Translations under genes and position numbers: made by a program
Source of the DNA: Coffea arabica
Taxonomy: Eukaryota; Streptophyta; Magnoliopsida; Gentianales; Rubiaceae
Direction of reading: 5' to 3'
Assembly (NCBI RefSeq): GCF_036785885.1
Contig: NC_092312.1
Location: forward strand, 10,992,001-11,056,000
Length of the DNA stretch: 64,000 nucleotides
The notes under the pieces: generated by a model
Seen by the model: the letters and a program-made list of their open reading frames with translations, nothing else
Told to the model about the DNA's origin: nothing
The model's database searches: none
Part shown: piece after piece, positions 1 to 13,340 of the stretch
Layout of the letters: each line of letters starts with the position of its first letter
Position numbering within the stretch: the first letter of the stretch is position 1

Positions 1-346
1 ATATAGTCTGAATGATGCTTCGATTATTGAATTTAATTAGTCCCACTCTTTGCCCAGTTCAATTGCTTGACTTACCGTTTGCAATAATTCCAAGTTCACC
101 CAACTATCTTTTTGTGTTAACTACAGATCTACGAATGGTTAAAAAGGTAAAACTGTCACTACTACCACATAAGTAGAATTTGAGAATATAATCATCATCC
201 CACCAAGGGTACGCTTGTCAACTCACATAGCAATAAGTATAGCATGCTTGCACTCAAAGCTGAATCAATTGTGCTATGACGACATGTTACCTAAATTGCC
301 CCTAAAAAAAGCAGATGAAAAATAAACAACAGTCAAACACCAACTC

Positions 347-349
<3 letters not shown>

Positions 350-399
<50 letters not shown>
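350..399. repeat. (AT)n microsatellite, about 25 units
   Basis: An uninterrupted alternating T/A run. A shorter (AT) run lies at about 709-727. Confidence 0.95.
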
Positions 400-401
<2 letters not shown>

Positions 402-734
402 ATACAATTCTAAGACTGCTTCCACATTGTCAAACCCACATATTCAGCTTAACTGATTGGTTTATATCAATGATGTTTGTCATGCTCCAAATTAATGGGT
501 TTTTTTTTTTTTTTTTTTACTAAGCAGATTGTAATCATTTGTTTACTGAGAAAATTACACCTTACAGAAAGCTTTTAGATTTTTTTTCCAATTTCAACTT
601 CATATATCTTAAGTTGCAATAGAATCAGAAATACACCGTCTTAATCACTATCAAGTCAAACCACCCACTCGCAGGCTACGCGTGGACCGCTTCAAGAAAA
701 AAAAAAAAATATATATATATATATATACATAAAC

Positions 735-842
735 ATGCGTCTATTCAATATTCATTATTATATCTGTAATGTATTTCTGTGACCTCCAATGCGTCTATTC
801 AATATTCATTATTATATCTGTAATGTATTTCTGTGACCTCCA
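735..842. repeat. Perfect 54-bp tandem duplication
   Basis: Two head-to-tail copies, 735-788 and 789-842, read identically through all 54 bases. The absence of mismatches points to a recent duplication or a local assembly artefact. No coding meaning is seen. Confidence 0.93.
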
Positions 843-947
843 ATGTCTAGTTTGCGTCCTGCAGAGAATAGCAACGGCCATGCTACGTTAATTGAGACTT
901 GACTTCTCTCTCTTTAATGTTGCAGAACAAAACCATGTCAAAGGAAC

Positions 948-1425
948 TTGGGCTGCGGTTAGATTGAAAATTTTGACAAGAGATTTGAATTTCTCATAGA
1001 CTTCATTTGGATTGAAATTTTTCATTAAGGATTTGAAATCCACTCAAATCACTCTCGTTGTTTAGATGTCTTAAGAGGCATTTGGGTGCATAATTTATTT
1101 ATTATATAAATACATTTTAAACTCTAGAATAATTGATAATTTATAAATCCAAATACCTTGTAAGTAATCTAAACAAACAGAGAGATCTAAGAGAATTTCA
1201 AATCTTTTGTCAAATCCCTCAACCCAAACGCAACCATAAATTCTTATAATTTTCCACGTTATCTGGAAAGTATTTAGATTTGTAAATTTTCAATTATTCT
1301 AATATTTAAAATATATTTTAAAAATTGATATATTACAAAGCCAAATGCCTATCAAGTAATAAAAACAACTAGAGCTATTTTGAATGGATTTAAAATCTTT
1401 CATCAAAATTTTCAATCCAGTCTTG
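948..1425. repeat. Fold-back / MITE-like inverted repeat complex
   Basis: The outer arms are partly complementary: AGATTGAAAATTTTGAC near 961-977 against CAAAATTTTCAATCC near 1403-1417. An inner pair starts AGGCATTTGGGTGCATAATT near 1076 and is mirrored by a block ending in CAAAGCCAAATGCC near 1336-1349. Further TTGAAAT/ATTTCAA blocks repeat inside. There is no coding potential. It is most likely two or more old MITEs inserted into one another; I could not fix target duplications. Confidence 0.6.
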
Positions 1426-2288
1426 TATTGTTCTTCGCAGTCTCATGCAAACAAATAATGGGTTTGCTCCTCAACTGATTATTTTAACTAATGATAGATT
1501 CTGATTTTGGACAATCAGTTCTTGCTATGTTCTTGAGTGCTCTTGTATTCTAATTATATATCTTTTCAATGACCAAGAAAGCTAAAGCAATTATATATCA
1601 TCTAAGAGTAGCTTTTGCTGGACCTGATTATTTTCTATAATCAATTTTTATAATCAAATTTTGCAAATTCTAAAGCAACCAAGAACAAGGCCAATATCTT
1701 CACCAACTTTTGCGCGTCCTGTGCCAATTCAAAGAGTGAAAGCAATACAAATTTGGAGACAGGAACACAACCTATTTCCCAAAAAACCAGTAGAGGGAGA
1801 AATCAAATAATTTCGCTTGAAACCGGCAAGGCCATCCCAATAAATAGAAATGGCCCTGGACTACTAATTGCTCCCAGCAACCCCACAAAGAAGAGGGATG
1901 TGGCACTGAGCAAACAAGTAACTTCAATAGACTAAACGAGAATGAAGCCGTCTGGAAGAGCAGCCTTTCGCATGAGGGTTGAGAGGCTCGTGGGCCTGAC
2001 AAGCCGCAAGTACATTTCTCCCAAACAAGTTGGTAGGCCGTGCACCTTAGGGCTTTGACATCGCAAACTAGACACTTCCATAGTGAAAATAAAATAATAC
2101 AATCAAGCAAGCACCAAGAAACTCAAATCCATGTCAAGCCTTTACTCGGGGAATAGATCCTTTTTTTTTTTTTTGAGCAACTTTTGCAGAGTAAGATGCA
2201 CCAATTGCATGACAACGTAATCTCCAAAATATGGTCAGACAAAATGGAAGGTGCCAAAAGAAAAGAAAGGACAACAAAAGATTCACAG

Positions 2289-5200
2289 CTAATGCCTTTT
2301 ATTTATCCTTTTCCCGTTCCTCTTATCCCTTTTACTTTGTGGCTTTGGATGGGATCTCATCCTTGCTGCCTTCTTGAATTGTTTCTTCTTGCTAACAGAT
2401 ACTACGTGTTTTTTCTTCTTTTCAGGGCCTTCATCCAACTGAGGTGCTTCTGGCAATGGCCTTTGACTGGGATACTCATCCTCCCTAGAGATCTCCCTTG
2501 TGGTCACTGTGACTTTCATATCACCATTATCATACATCATTGTCCCTGTTTCACAAAGCAAAATTATAATTTAAGAGGATGACAGTCAAGTTTAATGCAC
2601 AATTTTTCTATTCACGCACCAAAAATTAAAGGATAATGGAATTACAATTAACAAATTTTATCTGTTTTAGATTTCAATAAATTACTTATTATCATGTACA
2701 TAATTGTGCAATAATCCTGTATCACAGGACAAATGCCGGAGTTAACACTTATAGGTGACTATATACATGCATATCACCATACCAGCAATACAGAGAAGTG
2801 CCCTCAAATGAAGTCCTGTACTTATCTTTGCACAAAAGTATCTAAAGAGAACTTCTTTGGATGCCAGTCAGAGAATTCAGAAAAATCTGGCTGCCTCAGT
2901 TCCCCATTATTTTGCTGTCGTGGATACACATCCATGGAACCACAGAAATTATCAAAATAAAAAAAGTGACAATAATAACTATGATTATGAGAAAGAACCC
3001 CTTTTTTGTAATTTATGATCCGATTGGAGCTTGTCATCAGACACTTTTTTTTGTTTGGGGGGGGGGGTGGGGTTGGTTGGTGGGGAGAGAGAGAGAGAGC
3101 ATCAGCATATTGACTGGTACCAAAGAAGTACAAGGGCAGCAGGACGCAGGGGATTTGTATTGGAAGACGAGCTATTAGCTAATTTGCATATCCTATGGCC
3201 TCTAATATTAATAATAAGCATGTTCTAAGATACAAGAATGATGTATGGAGGTTATCAAAAAAAAAAAAAAAGAATGATGTGCAGAGATACCAGAGACTGA
3301 TGTGGTTGGCTCCTCTTCTCCATTGTCCTCTCTGTCGTCATCTAATTCCTTAGGTTCAGAACTTGAATCAGGTTGAGCTCCACCATATATGACAAATTCT
3401 CTTTCCAGTTTTCTCTGTCAAATAAATCAGAAGGAAAGTCAAAGAACCTCATCTTAAGAATTCACTCAACAAGCCTGCTCGCTGGAGCATCTTTGGTGAA
3501 TTACAGGCACCAACACACTGTTTCAAGCTTAATTAAGACCACTCAAGTTTTCAAACATTAAGTGACAAATTGTTTTGAGTAGTTTTTTAATGCTATTTTC
3601 AACAGTAAACAATAAAATCGGAAGTTCTAATTTGTTTCAATGCAAGGAGCAGATTTTAGTTCCATGAAAGACTAAATCTTTAATAAAACTGCAAGAGAGA
3701 TGGATGCCTCCAATCCAATGGCTTTTGCTTTTTTCACTTGTTTTATTAAATATTTTCTCCGAGAAGCCTTCCCACCCAATCCCATTATTTGTGTGATTGA
3801 AGGTTTCAAGAAAGTGACCAGAAACATGATATTGAAAAATGAGAACCAAGTACAATGGACCAGATAATATCACAAACTGTCAACTAAGCAACAACTGAAC
3901 CTAGTTTACAGATCTCAGCTAAAAAACTCATTTCATGGCCAAAATTTACTGATAGGATTTTCTTTACAAAAGGTATTGTTTACATCTCAAAGAGAGTGAT
4001 AAAAGAATTCCACTCTCCTCAGATCCAAATGTCTTCATTATTACCAAGCAGAATCAGACACCACTTTACATTATTAAAATACTTATTCAATCTACAAAAA
4101 TGCAAACCAAAGTTACTCCTATACAATCTGAAATATAATTTTCAACTGTCAAGGAAAGAAAGTTACATCTGGAAAAAACAAGAAAAGATCCACTTGACTA
4201 AGAGAAGTCAACTATTCCAATAATATTGGAAAGAAGGTAGTATCTAAGAGATGGTAGACTCAAGGCAGAATTGGAACCATGGAAAGGAAGCATTAAGAGC
4301 TTATATTCCAAAGAAGTGGAGTGGCATCTCAATTTCCAGGAACAGCTTTCAAAATTTTGGATGATTACCATTTCATGGAGCATGCTTCAGGTGTATATCA
4401 TGAAGAAGAGATAGACATGTACTGAAACTGCTGTAAAATGAGGGCTAAATGGAGCTTTTCAAGGGTCAGAAGAAGTCGTAAATTGACCATTCCCCTAGGC
4501 AACCTAGTAGTTTCAACTCTGACAGCTGCTATTACATGACTGTTGTTCCCCTTTCCTCTTGGCATAATAATATGAATTTAATCCAAATTTCTTAAAAAAA
4601 ATGAAAAACAGGGAAAGAGGGGGGTGGGGGTTTATAATTGCAAAATGAAGATAAAAGAGACAAAGAATTCGGTACACCATGATCTCATATCCAAATTAGA
4701 TAGCTCCTCAAGAAACATATACAAGGAGACATGGTGTGCTAGCCTTGTAAAACCGAGTAATTTCTCTACCTAGAAACTTGGTTTATAACATATAAGCTCC
4801 CCCCAATTTTTTACCCTTCAAAGAATCTCAAGTAATTCACATGCCAAGACACAGACTTAAGGCCTTCAGTTTTGATATTTACATACTTAACCCGACTTTA
4901 GAAAACTATAATTAAATCATCTAAACTGCCCTCCATTAGCAAATGACAACTATAAAAACACTCCATTTTTCAGTATATCTAAGGTATTCACAGCCAAATA
5001 CAATCAATACGCAACCTCAAAAATGATGTCCTAATTCCTAAAGCACCATTCACTGAATTGAAGCAAATAATTGCATTACTTTTAAGCCACTTAAATAGGC
5101 CCATGAAAGTACGCAAGTTTAGAATTCAAGTACCACCATACAAATAAAGCATTTTAAAAACTAATCACCTATACCTATTCCAGAAAGAAAAACAAACAAA

Positions 5201-5587
5201 ATAAAAAGAATAACTCGAACAGGATAAAAATTGAACCTTTTTGCGGGCTTCAATCCGCTTTCGGCGCTCAGCTTCCTGTAATTTTTGCTGTGCTTCTCTT
5301 CTTCTCTTCTTCTTCCTCTTGTGAAACCCAGTTACAAAATCCCTACAATTGATTTTAAAAAAATCGAAAAGCTCAAAATTTGAAAAAAAAAAAAAAAAAA
5401 AAAAAGAATGGCGTAGAACTTTAAACTCGAAGCAGTGAAAATTTTGAAAACAGAAGAAGAAAGAGTACTTGAGGTCCTTTTCATTGAAGGAGACTGAAAG
5501 GGCTTTGTTCTTGAGGGCTCTTTTCTTGATATGGCGGGCTCCTCTTCGCGCGTCAGCTTGTGAAGGCACCGCTTCGGCTTCTTCCAT
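2289..5587 (-). CDS. NOL12/Rrp17-type nucleolar ribosomal RNA-processing protein, 4 exons, about 201 aa
   Basis: On the minus strand the exons are 5587-5469, 5342-5237, 3414-3291 and 2545-2289. All junctions are GT-AG and phases agree, giving 201 residues. The first two exons join to read KDFVTGFHKRKKKRRREAQQ, the core of the NOL12/Nop25/Rrp17 family, whose members are nucleolar and act in pre-rRNA processing (the yeast member is a 5'-3' exonuclease). A basic, probably coiled region (ERRKRIEARKKRKLERE) follows, then the plant-typical FVIYGG stretch, an acidic linker (DDDREDNGEEE) and a very basic tail that looks like a nucleolar localisation signal. An in-frame ATG lies four codons upstream at 5599; I chose 5587 because MEEA... 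looks like family starts. The large intron 2 (3415-5236) holds no recognisable gene. Function is by family resemblance. Confidence 0.88.
3057..3067. repeat. Poly-G run in intron 3 of the NOL12-type gene
   Basis: Eleven consecutive G, followed by more G-rich sequence and a short (GA)n run near 3087-3100. It lies between exon 4 (ending 2545) and exon 3 (starting 3291). Confidence 0.9.
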
Positions 5588-8008
5588 GCCGGAGCACAAC
5601 TGGTTGGTACTCGGGCTTTCTTGGAGTAATCAGTAACGAACTTATTGTTGACTAGGGTATACGCTTTTGACGAGTCGTACTTTCTTCTTATGATGTTGTA
5701 CCTTGGTCTCCCATTTTATAGTTTGGTACTCTGGTTCAATAAACTGGGAAAATTTTGTAGAAAGAGGCTAAGAGCTAGTGGCTGGGTGGCTTTTTTCCTT
5801 CTTTTTTTTTTTTTCTTCCGTTTTGGGCTGGCGATGCTGCCTGAGCTAAAATGTTTTTGTCAGAGGAATATTTATTCAAATATCAACATTATTCTTACTA
5901 GTTAACCCATTGTCAGATCCATTTTTTCAAAAAAAAAAAAAGATTCATTAACCACTAATTACTCATTATCTTTTCTTTCTAATTAATTGAATAGCTTGCC
6001 TACTTCTTTACCCTCTTTAATTTATTTATCTATTATTTTCATAGCTCATTGATTTGATTTTGAGTTTTTTATCATATTTTTCTTATATTGTAATTCTTTT
6101 AGTTTATTTTTTTATTTTCGAAGTTGTATTTAAAAGTTTTTTTTTTTTGCAAATACAATATGATTTAACTTGAACAACTAACAATCTAAAATGAAAATAA
6201 TCCAAAAAAACATAGACATACTTTTCCTTCAATATTCATGGGATATAAAATGTAATGCAATTTAAACTAACTTTAATCTAGTTATTAGAAAATATGGACA
6301 CATGTTGAAGTCAAGATGTATATAATTAGAAAAGTGGAAAGGATAGTGAAGTTTATAATAATATCAACTGCACACTAGTACAATAAACAAACAAAATTCA
6401 AAAAAATAAAATATGTTGCATATTTCACAAGATTAGTTCGAATGACATCATAATAACAATCAGACAATTTTCCCATCATCTTTAATTTAAAAAAAAAAAG
6501 AATCAAAAACATAATATACCCTCCAAAAAATTGCAACAAAATTGCATTGCAATTTTAATCAAAATTTATGGTCACTTCAAAAGGCCAAGAAAAACATACT
6601 GATGGTGATACAAAAATAGCAAGAGTGGAGCAGAGAAGAGTATTATGCAAAGATCTTGAACCATATGTTGCAAAAGTTTCAAGAAAATGAAAATAAATTA
6701 TAAAATAGGAAAGATAAGGAGAGATTATAATGCAGGATTGGAGAGGAAGTGAGAAAGCAGACAAAACATTGTAATGTCAATGAGAAAGAGGGAAAAAATG
6801 AGTAATTGGTGGATAATAGGTCTAACAAAATCAGTGAGAATATATGGAGTTAACTAGTGAGGGTAATGTTGGTATTTGCATAAATCTTGCTCTAACAAGA
6901 AGGTTTTAGCTCTAGTAGTATCGTTTGCCTACATTTTGGAGCAAGGTTAGGTAATGAGCAACTTATTTTATAGGAATAACTCTGGTAGTATGCATTAGGT
7001 GTTTCTATTTCTATAAGTGTTTTTTTTAAAATTACACTGTAAAATTGCATATCAAAAACTTTTACAATAGTTATATGTTTGGGGTGTTTTTAAAACTTAA
7101 AATTTTATTAGAATAATTAAAAATTTTTAAAAATTTCCCACCAAACAGTACCACCTATCACTATCGCTGTCCCTTCTGTCCTCTCTCTTCCACTGCCGCC
7201 AACCCTCTCCCTCCTTCTTCTCTCTCTCTCTCTCTCCCTCTTCCTCTTTTCCCTTTCTTTTTCCTCTTCTCCCTCCCCCATATCCTCATTTCTTCCATGT
7301 GATCAATTTGGCACAGTTGGATGGCTATTCACATCAGTTGAAAACATTTGTAACACTTCTTTATTGTTAGAAGGGAGGGGAGGGAGGGCAAGAGGAAAGA
7401 GGAGGAAGAAGAGGAAATGAGGAAAATGGAGAGGGAAAATAAGAAATAAGGGGGAGAAAAATAGAGGAAGAAGGAGGTGAGGGTTTGGGTGGGGGTAGAA
7501 AAAAAATTGGGCAATAGGATTTGGTATATTTTTGTTTATCTTTTTTAAAATTTTTGTCGGAACACCGTTTGAATTAACTATTTTTTGGGATATTTTTGAA
7601 ATATTTTACTATATTAGTATATATGAAAAACTTTTATTGTAAATGTTTTTTGTGATTTTTTTGAAACATATTTTGGGGTACCTTTTAAAATTAAAATATT
7701 TTTAGAGTACTTTTTAAAAATTTATAGTACCACTCACAATCACCGCCACCGCTACTCCTCTCTCCTCATTCTTCCTCATCCCCTCTTCTTCTTTCCTCTT
7801 CATCCGGCCCTCCCATCCACTCCTTAAATTGGTCATAGCCAGATTGCGACAAAAAAAGTTGCGACCTTTCTGGCCATAACTAGAGGCCTTGATTTCGTCT
7901 CAAATGGATCGAGGGGAAAAGGGAGGTCTAGGGGGTGGGAAGGAAGGGAAGAGAAGAAGGACAAGAGAAGGGGAAAAGAGGAGAAGAAAGAGGGAAAGGG
8001 TGGTGGCT
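5588..8008. other. Intergenic region with mirrored CT-rich and AG-rich blocks
   Basis: The first few hundred bases are the presumed promoter of the minus-strand NOL12-type gene. The remainder is AT-rich. At about 7160-7300 a CT-rich block is followed by an AG-rich block at about 7370-7505, and the pattern repeats at about 7740-7810 (CT) and 7905-8000 (AG). The frames here (for example 7329-7514 minus and 7889-8092 plus) are low-complexity Lys/Arg/Glu or Ser/Pro/Phe translations and not credible genes. The blocks resemble the larger fold-back element at 38.3-39.4 kb. Confidence 0.55.
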
Positions 8009-11000
8009 GCGACAGCAGGTGGTGATAATAAGTGGAAAATGTTATTAATTTTTTTAAAAATTTTTTTGTACATATTTATGAGTTGTTTTTGATACATTGT
8101 ATAGATGAGATATTTTTGAATTGTTTTTATTTGAGTATTATTGTAACATTGTATTTAAAAAACTAGTTTTTAAAAAATAGGTCAATCTAAATAGGATCGA
8201 AGATTGTATAAATTAGATATTTTTTAAGATATTTTTGAAATGTGTTACTATAGCATTACATTTGAAAAACTTGCTAATCCAAACATTATTTTTTTGATAA
8301 AGGCATTTATGATATATTTTATAAATAATATTTTTTTAAACAAAAGACAACACCTATTCTAACTTACTCTAATGATTTTTTATGTTATGCACAAACTAAT
8401 CTATGGTACATTTGCTTACAAGGATGAAATGGTGCATTCTTTGCTAATTAGTTTTTAAAATGTGTTCTTTCATTTAGTTTCTGAACCCTTAAATTTTTGG
8501 ATTTTTTATTTAGGGATAGTAAATTAAGTTTTAATTTTCATAAGAACGTGACTCGTAGAAAATCCTATTACTCAAATACGATCTATTGAACATTATCATT
8601 TTTATCGACGTCATATAGATGCATCTAAAACTTATATATGCTTCTAGAAAATTGGTTTGAGACTTACAAAGATACAAATGAGCGAAGAGTAATGGGGTGC
8701 GTGAAGAGGGGATGTCATGAAGGCTAAATTTCCTGTTGTGTTTGTTAATTTTCAAATTTTTAAACTGAAAAATTTATCATCCAGTAGTTACACCAAACAG
8801 CATTTATGACATTGTCATTATGAACCTTTTTTTCAAAAAAAATTTGAAGTATGCATTTTTATACAGTGGTGAGATAGAATCAAACCCTTATCATAATTTT
8901 TCAAAAAAAAAAAGATAAGAAAGATGATATGGTGTATTAAAAAAAATTATCCATAAATCTCCTTTTTCGGTCGAAGATGAAAAGCTTGTTTTGATTTGTG
9001 CATGATAGATTAATCTTTGAAACTCAAAAAACCAGTATTAACTTTTAAACTCTTGTATAACAATTAGATAACCTTATCCAATCACGTCTTAAATTTTGAA
9101 TCCAAATCCATATGCTTCTCTGTAACGGTACTAGCAAACATCTCATACGATTTAAATCCCTCACCATTGGACTTAGATTTTGGTCCTAATTATCAAGAGA
9201 TCTGATTATTTAACGGCTCAAAGTCTATAGATCAAAGCTACCCAAAAGCGTAGGATCATTACTCGACCAACCAACTAACCTTCGTAAACTCCAAAACTCA
9301 AAATATTGTTGAACTTTCATTCCGAAATCCGGTCTAATCTACGGCGGTGGCGACAGGTGGTGATAATAGGTGGAAAACGTTATAAATTTTTTTAAAAATT
9401 TTTGTCGATATTTGTGAGTTGTTTTTGATGCATTGTATAAATGAGATATTTTTTGAATTATTTTTATTTGTGTATTATTGTCACATTATATTTAAAAAAA
9501 ATAGTTTTTTAAAAAAAGATCAATCCAAACAGAGTCGAAAATTGTATAAATTAGATATTTTTTAAGATATTTTTGAAATGTGTTACTATAGCATTACATT
9601 TGAAAAACTTGCTAATCTAAACTTTATTTTTTTTAAAAGGCATTTATGATATATTTTGTAAATAATATTTTTTTAAACAAAAGACTATACCTATTCTAAG
9701 TTAGTCTAATGCTTTTTATGTTATGCACAAACTTTTCTATGGTACATTTGCTTACAATGATGAAATGGTGCACTCTTTGCTAATTAATTTTTAAAACGTG
9801 TTCTTTTCATTTAGTTTCTTAACCCTTAAATTTTTGGATTTTTTGTTTAGGGATAGTAAATTAAGTTTTAATTTTCAGAAGAACGTGACTCGTAGAAAAT
9901 CCTATTTCTCAAATACGATCTATTGAACATTATCATTTTTATCGATGTCATATAGATGCATCTAAAACTTATATATGCTTCTAGAAAATTGGTTTGAGAC
10001 TTACAAAGACACACATGAACAAAGAGTAATGGGATGCTTGAAGAGGGGACGTCATGAAGGCTAAATTTTCTGTTGTATTTGTTAATTATCAATTTTTTAA
10101 ACTTAAAAATTTATCATCCAGTAGTTACACCAAACTGCATATATGACATTGCCATTATGAACCTTTTTTCAAAAAAAAATTGAAGGATGCATTTTTATAC
10201 GGTGGTGAGATAGAATCAAACCCTTATCATAATTTTTCAAAAAAAAAATATAAGAAAGATGATATGGTGTATTAAAAAAAATTATCCATAAATCTCCTTT
10301 TTCGGTCAGAGATGAAAAACTTGTTTTGATATGTGCATGATAGATTAATCTTTGAAACTCAAAAAACTAGTACTGACTTTTAAACTCTTGTACTAACAAT
10401 TAGATAACCTTATCCGAGAACGTCTTTAATAGGTAGAAAGCGTTAACAAATTTATTTTTTATTTTTTTGTCTATATTTGTGAGTTGTTTTTGATGCATTG
10501 TATAGATGAGATATTTTTTGAATTATTTTTATTTGTGTTTTGTTGTAATATATATTTAAAAAATTAGTTTTAAAAAAATAGACCAATCCAAACAAAGTCG
10601 AAGATTGTATAAATTAGATATTTTTTAAGGTATTTTTGAAATGTGTTACTATAGCATTACATTTGAAAAACTTGCTAATCCAAACATTATTTTTTTAAAA
10701 AGGCATTTATGATATATTTTATAAATAATATTTTTTTAAACAAAAGACAATACCTATTCTAAATTAGTCTAATGATTTTTTATGTTATGCACAAACTTTT
10801 CTATAGTACATTTGCTTACAAGGATGAAATGGTGCACTCTTTGCTAATTAGTTTTTAAAATGTGTTCTTTTAATTTAGTTTCTGAACCCTTAAATTTTTG
10901 GATTTTTTGTTTAGGGATAGTAAATTAAGTTTTAATTTTCATAAGAACGTGACTCGTAGAAAATCCTATCTCTCAAATATGATGTACTGAACATTATCAT

Positions 11001-13340
11001 TTTTATTGACATCATATAGATGCATCTAAAACTTATATATGCTTCTAAAAAATTGGTTTGAGACTTACAAAGATAAACATGATCGAAGAGTAATGGGGTG
11101 CTTGAAGAGGGGACATTATGAAGGCTAAATTTTCTGTTGTATTTGTTAATTATCAATTTTTTAAATTTAAAAATTTATCATCCAGTAGTTACACCAAACT
11201 GCATATATGACATTACCATTATGAACCTTTTTTCCAAAAAAAAAAATGAAAGATGCATTTTTATACGGTGGTGAGATAGAATCAAACCTTATCATAATTT
11301 TCCAAAAAATATATATATAAGGAAGATGATATGGTGTATTAAAAAAAATTATCCTTAAATCTCCTTTTTCGGTCAGAGATGAAATGCTTGTTTTGATTTG
11401 TGCATGATAGATTAATATTTAAAACTCAAAAAAGCTGTACTGACTTTTAAACTTTCGTACCAACAATTAGATAACCTTATCCGAGCACGTCTTTAAATTT
11501 TAATAAAAATCCATGTGCTTCTTTGTAGCAGTACTAGCAAACATCTCATACGACTTAAATCCCTCACCGTCAGATTCAGATTTTGGTCCCACTTATCAAG
11601 AAATCTAATTATTTAACGGCTCTAAGGCTATAAATCAAAGCTATCTAGAAGCATAGGATCATTGCTCGACCAACCAACTAACTTTCGTAAACTCCGAAAC
11701 TCAAAATATCGTTGAACTTTCGTTCTGAAATCCAGTCTAAATCTGCGGCGGTGGTGGCTGTGGCGACAGGTGGTGAATAGGTGAAAAATGTTATGAAATT
11801 TATTTTTAAAATTTTTGTGTATATATTTGTGAGTTGTTTTTGATACGTTGTATAGATGAGATATTTTTAAATTATTTTTATTTGTGTATTATTGTAACAT
11901 TGTATTTAAAAAACTAATTTTTAAAAAATAGGTCAATCCAAACAGAGTCGAAGATTATATAAATTAAATATTTTTAAGGTATTTCGAAATTTGTTACTAT
12001 AGCATTACATTTGAAAAACTTGCTAATCCAAACTTTATTTTTTTTAAAAAGCATTTATGATATATTGTATAAATAATATTTTTTTAAACAAAAAACAATA
12101 CCCATTCTAACTTAGTCTAATGATTTTTTATGTTATGTACAAACTTTTCTATGGTACATTTGCTTACAAGGATGAAATGGTGCACTCTTTGCTAATTAGT
12201 TTTTAAAGTGTTTTCTTTTCATTTAGTTTTTGAACCCTTAAATTTTTGGGGTTTTTGTTTAGGAATAGTAAATTAAATTTTAATTTTAATAAGAACGTGA
12301 CTCGTAGAAAATCCTATTTCTCAAATATGATATAAACTTTATCACTTTTATTGACGTTATATAGATGCATCTAAAACTTATATATGCTTCTAGAAAATTG
12401 GTTTGAAATTTACAAAGATACATATGAACGAAGAGTAATGGGGTGCTTGAAGAGGGGACGTCATAATGGCTAAATTTCCTGTTGTATTTTTTAATTTTTA
12501 ATTTTTTTAACTTAAAAATTTATCAGCCAGTAGTTACACGAAACTGCATATATGACATTGCCTTTATGAACCTTTTTTTCAAAAAAAAAAAAAAAAAAAT
12601 TGAAGAATGCGTTTTTATACGGTGGCGAGATAGAATCAAACCCTTATTATAATTTTCCAAAAAATATATATATAAGAAAGATGATATGGTGTATTAAAAA
12701 AAATTATCCATAAATCTCCTTTTTCGGTCGGAGATGAAAAGTTTGGTTTGATTTGTGCATCATAGATTAATCTTTGAAATTCAAAAAACCAGTACTAATT
12801 TTTAAACTCTTGTACTAACAATTAGATAACTTTATCCAAGCACATCTTAAAATTTGAATCCAAATCCATGTGCTTCTTTGTAGCGGTACTAGCAAACATC
12901 TCATACGACTTAAATCCCTCACCATTGGACTTATATTTTGGTCCCAATTATCAAGAGATCTGATTATTTAACGGCTCAAAGTCTATAGATCAAAGCTACC
13001 CAGAAGCGTAGGATCATTGCTCGACCAACCAACTAACCTTCGTAAACTCCAAAACTCAAAATGTGTTGAACTTTCATTCTGAAAGTTGGTCTAATCTACG
13101 GCAGTGGCGACAGGTGGTGATAATAGGTGGAAAATGTTATAAATTTTTTTTTACAATTTTTTGTCTATATTTGTGAGTTGTTTTTGATGCATTGTATAAA
13201 TGAGATATTTTTTGTATTATTTTTATTTATGTATTATTGTAATATTATATTTAAAAAACTAGTTTTTAAAAAATACGTCAATCCAAACAGTGTCGAAAAT
13301 TGTATAAATTAGATATTTTTTAAGGTATTTTCAAAATGTG

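Larger units (their letters stand above)
1..2288. other. Left intergenic region
   Basis: No convincing coding sequence is visible. The short open frames at 1753-1935 (plus) and 1772-2110 (minus) overlap each other and match no family I recognise. The stretch holds an (AT)n microsatellite, a poly-T run near 500, a perfect 54-bp tandem duplication and a fold-back repeat, each listed separately. The part nearest 2288 probably includes the 3' UTR of the minus-strand NOL12-type gene. Confidence 0.6.

Noticed and set aside
2184-2582. 132-codon plus-strand frame
   Set aside because: It is the complement of exon 4 of the minus-strand NOL12-type gene, which has clear family motifs and splice sites.
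7329-8097. Short frames at 7329-7514, 7889-8092 and 7900-8097
   Set aside because: They arise from AG/CT-rich blocks and show no domain or codon structure.
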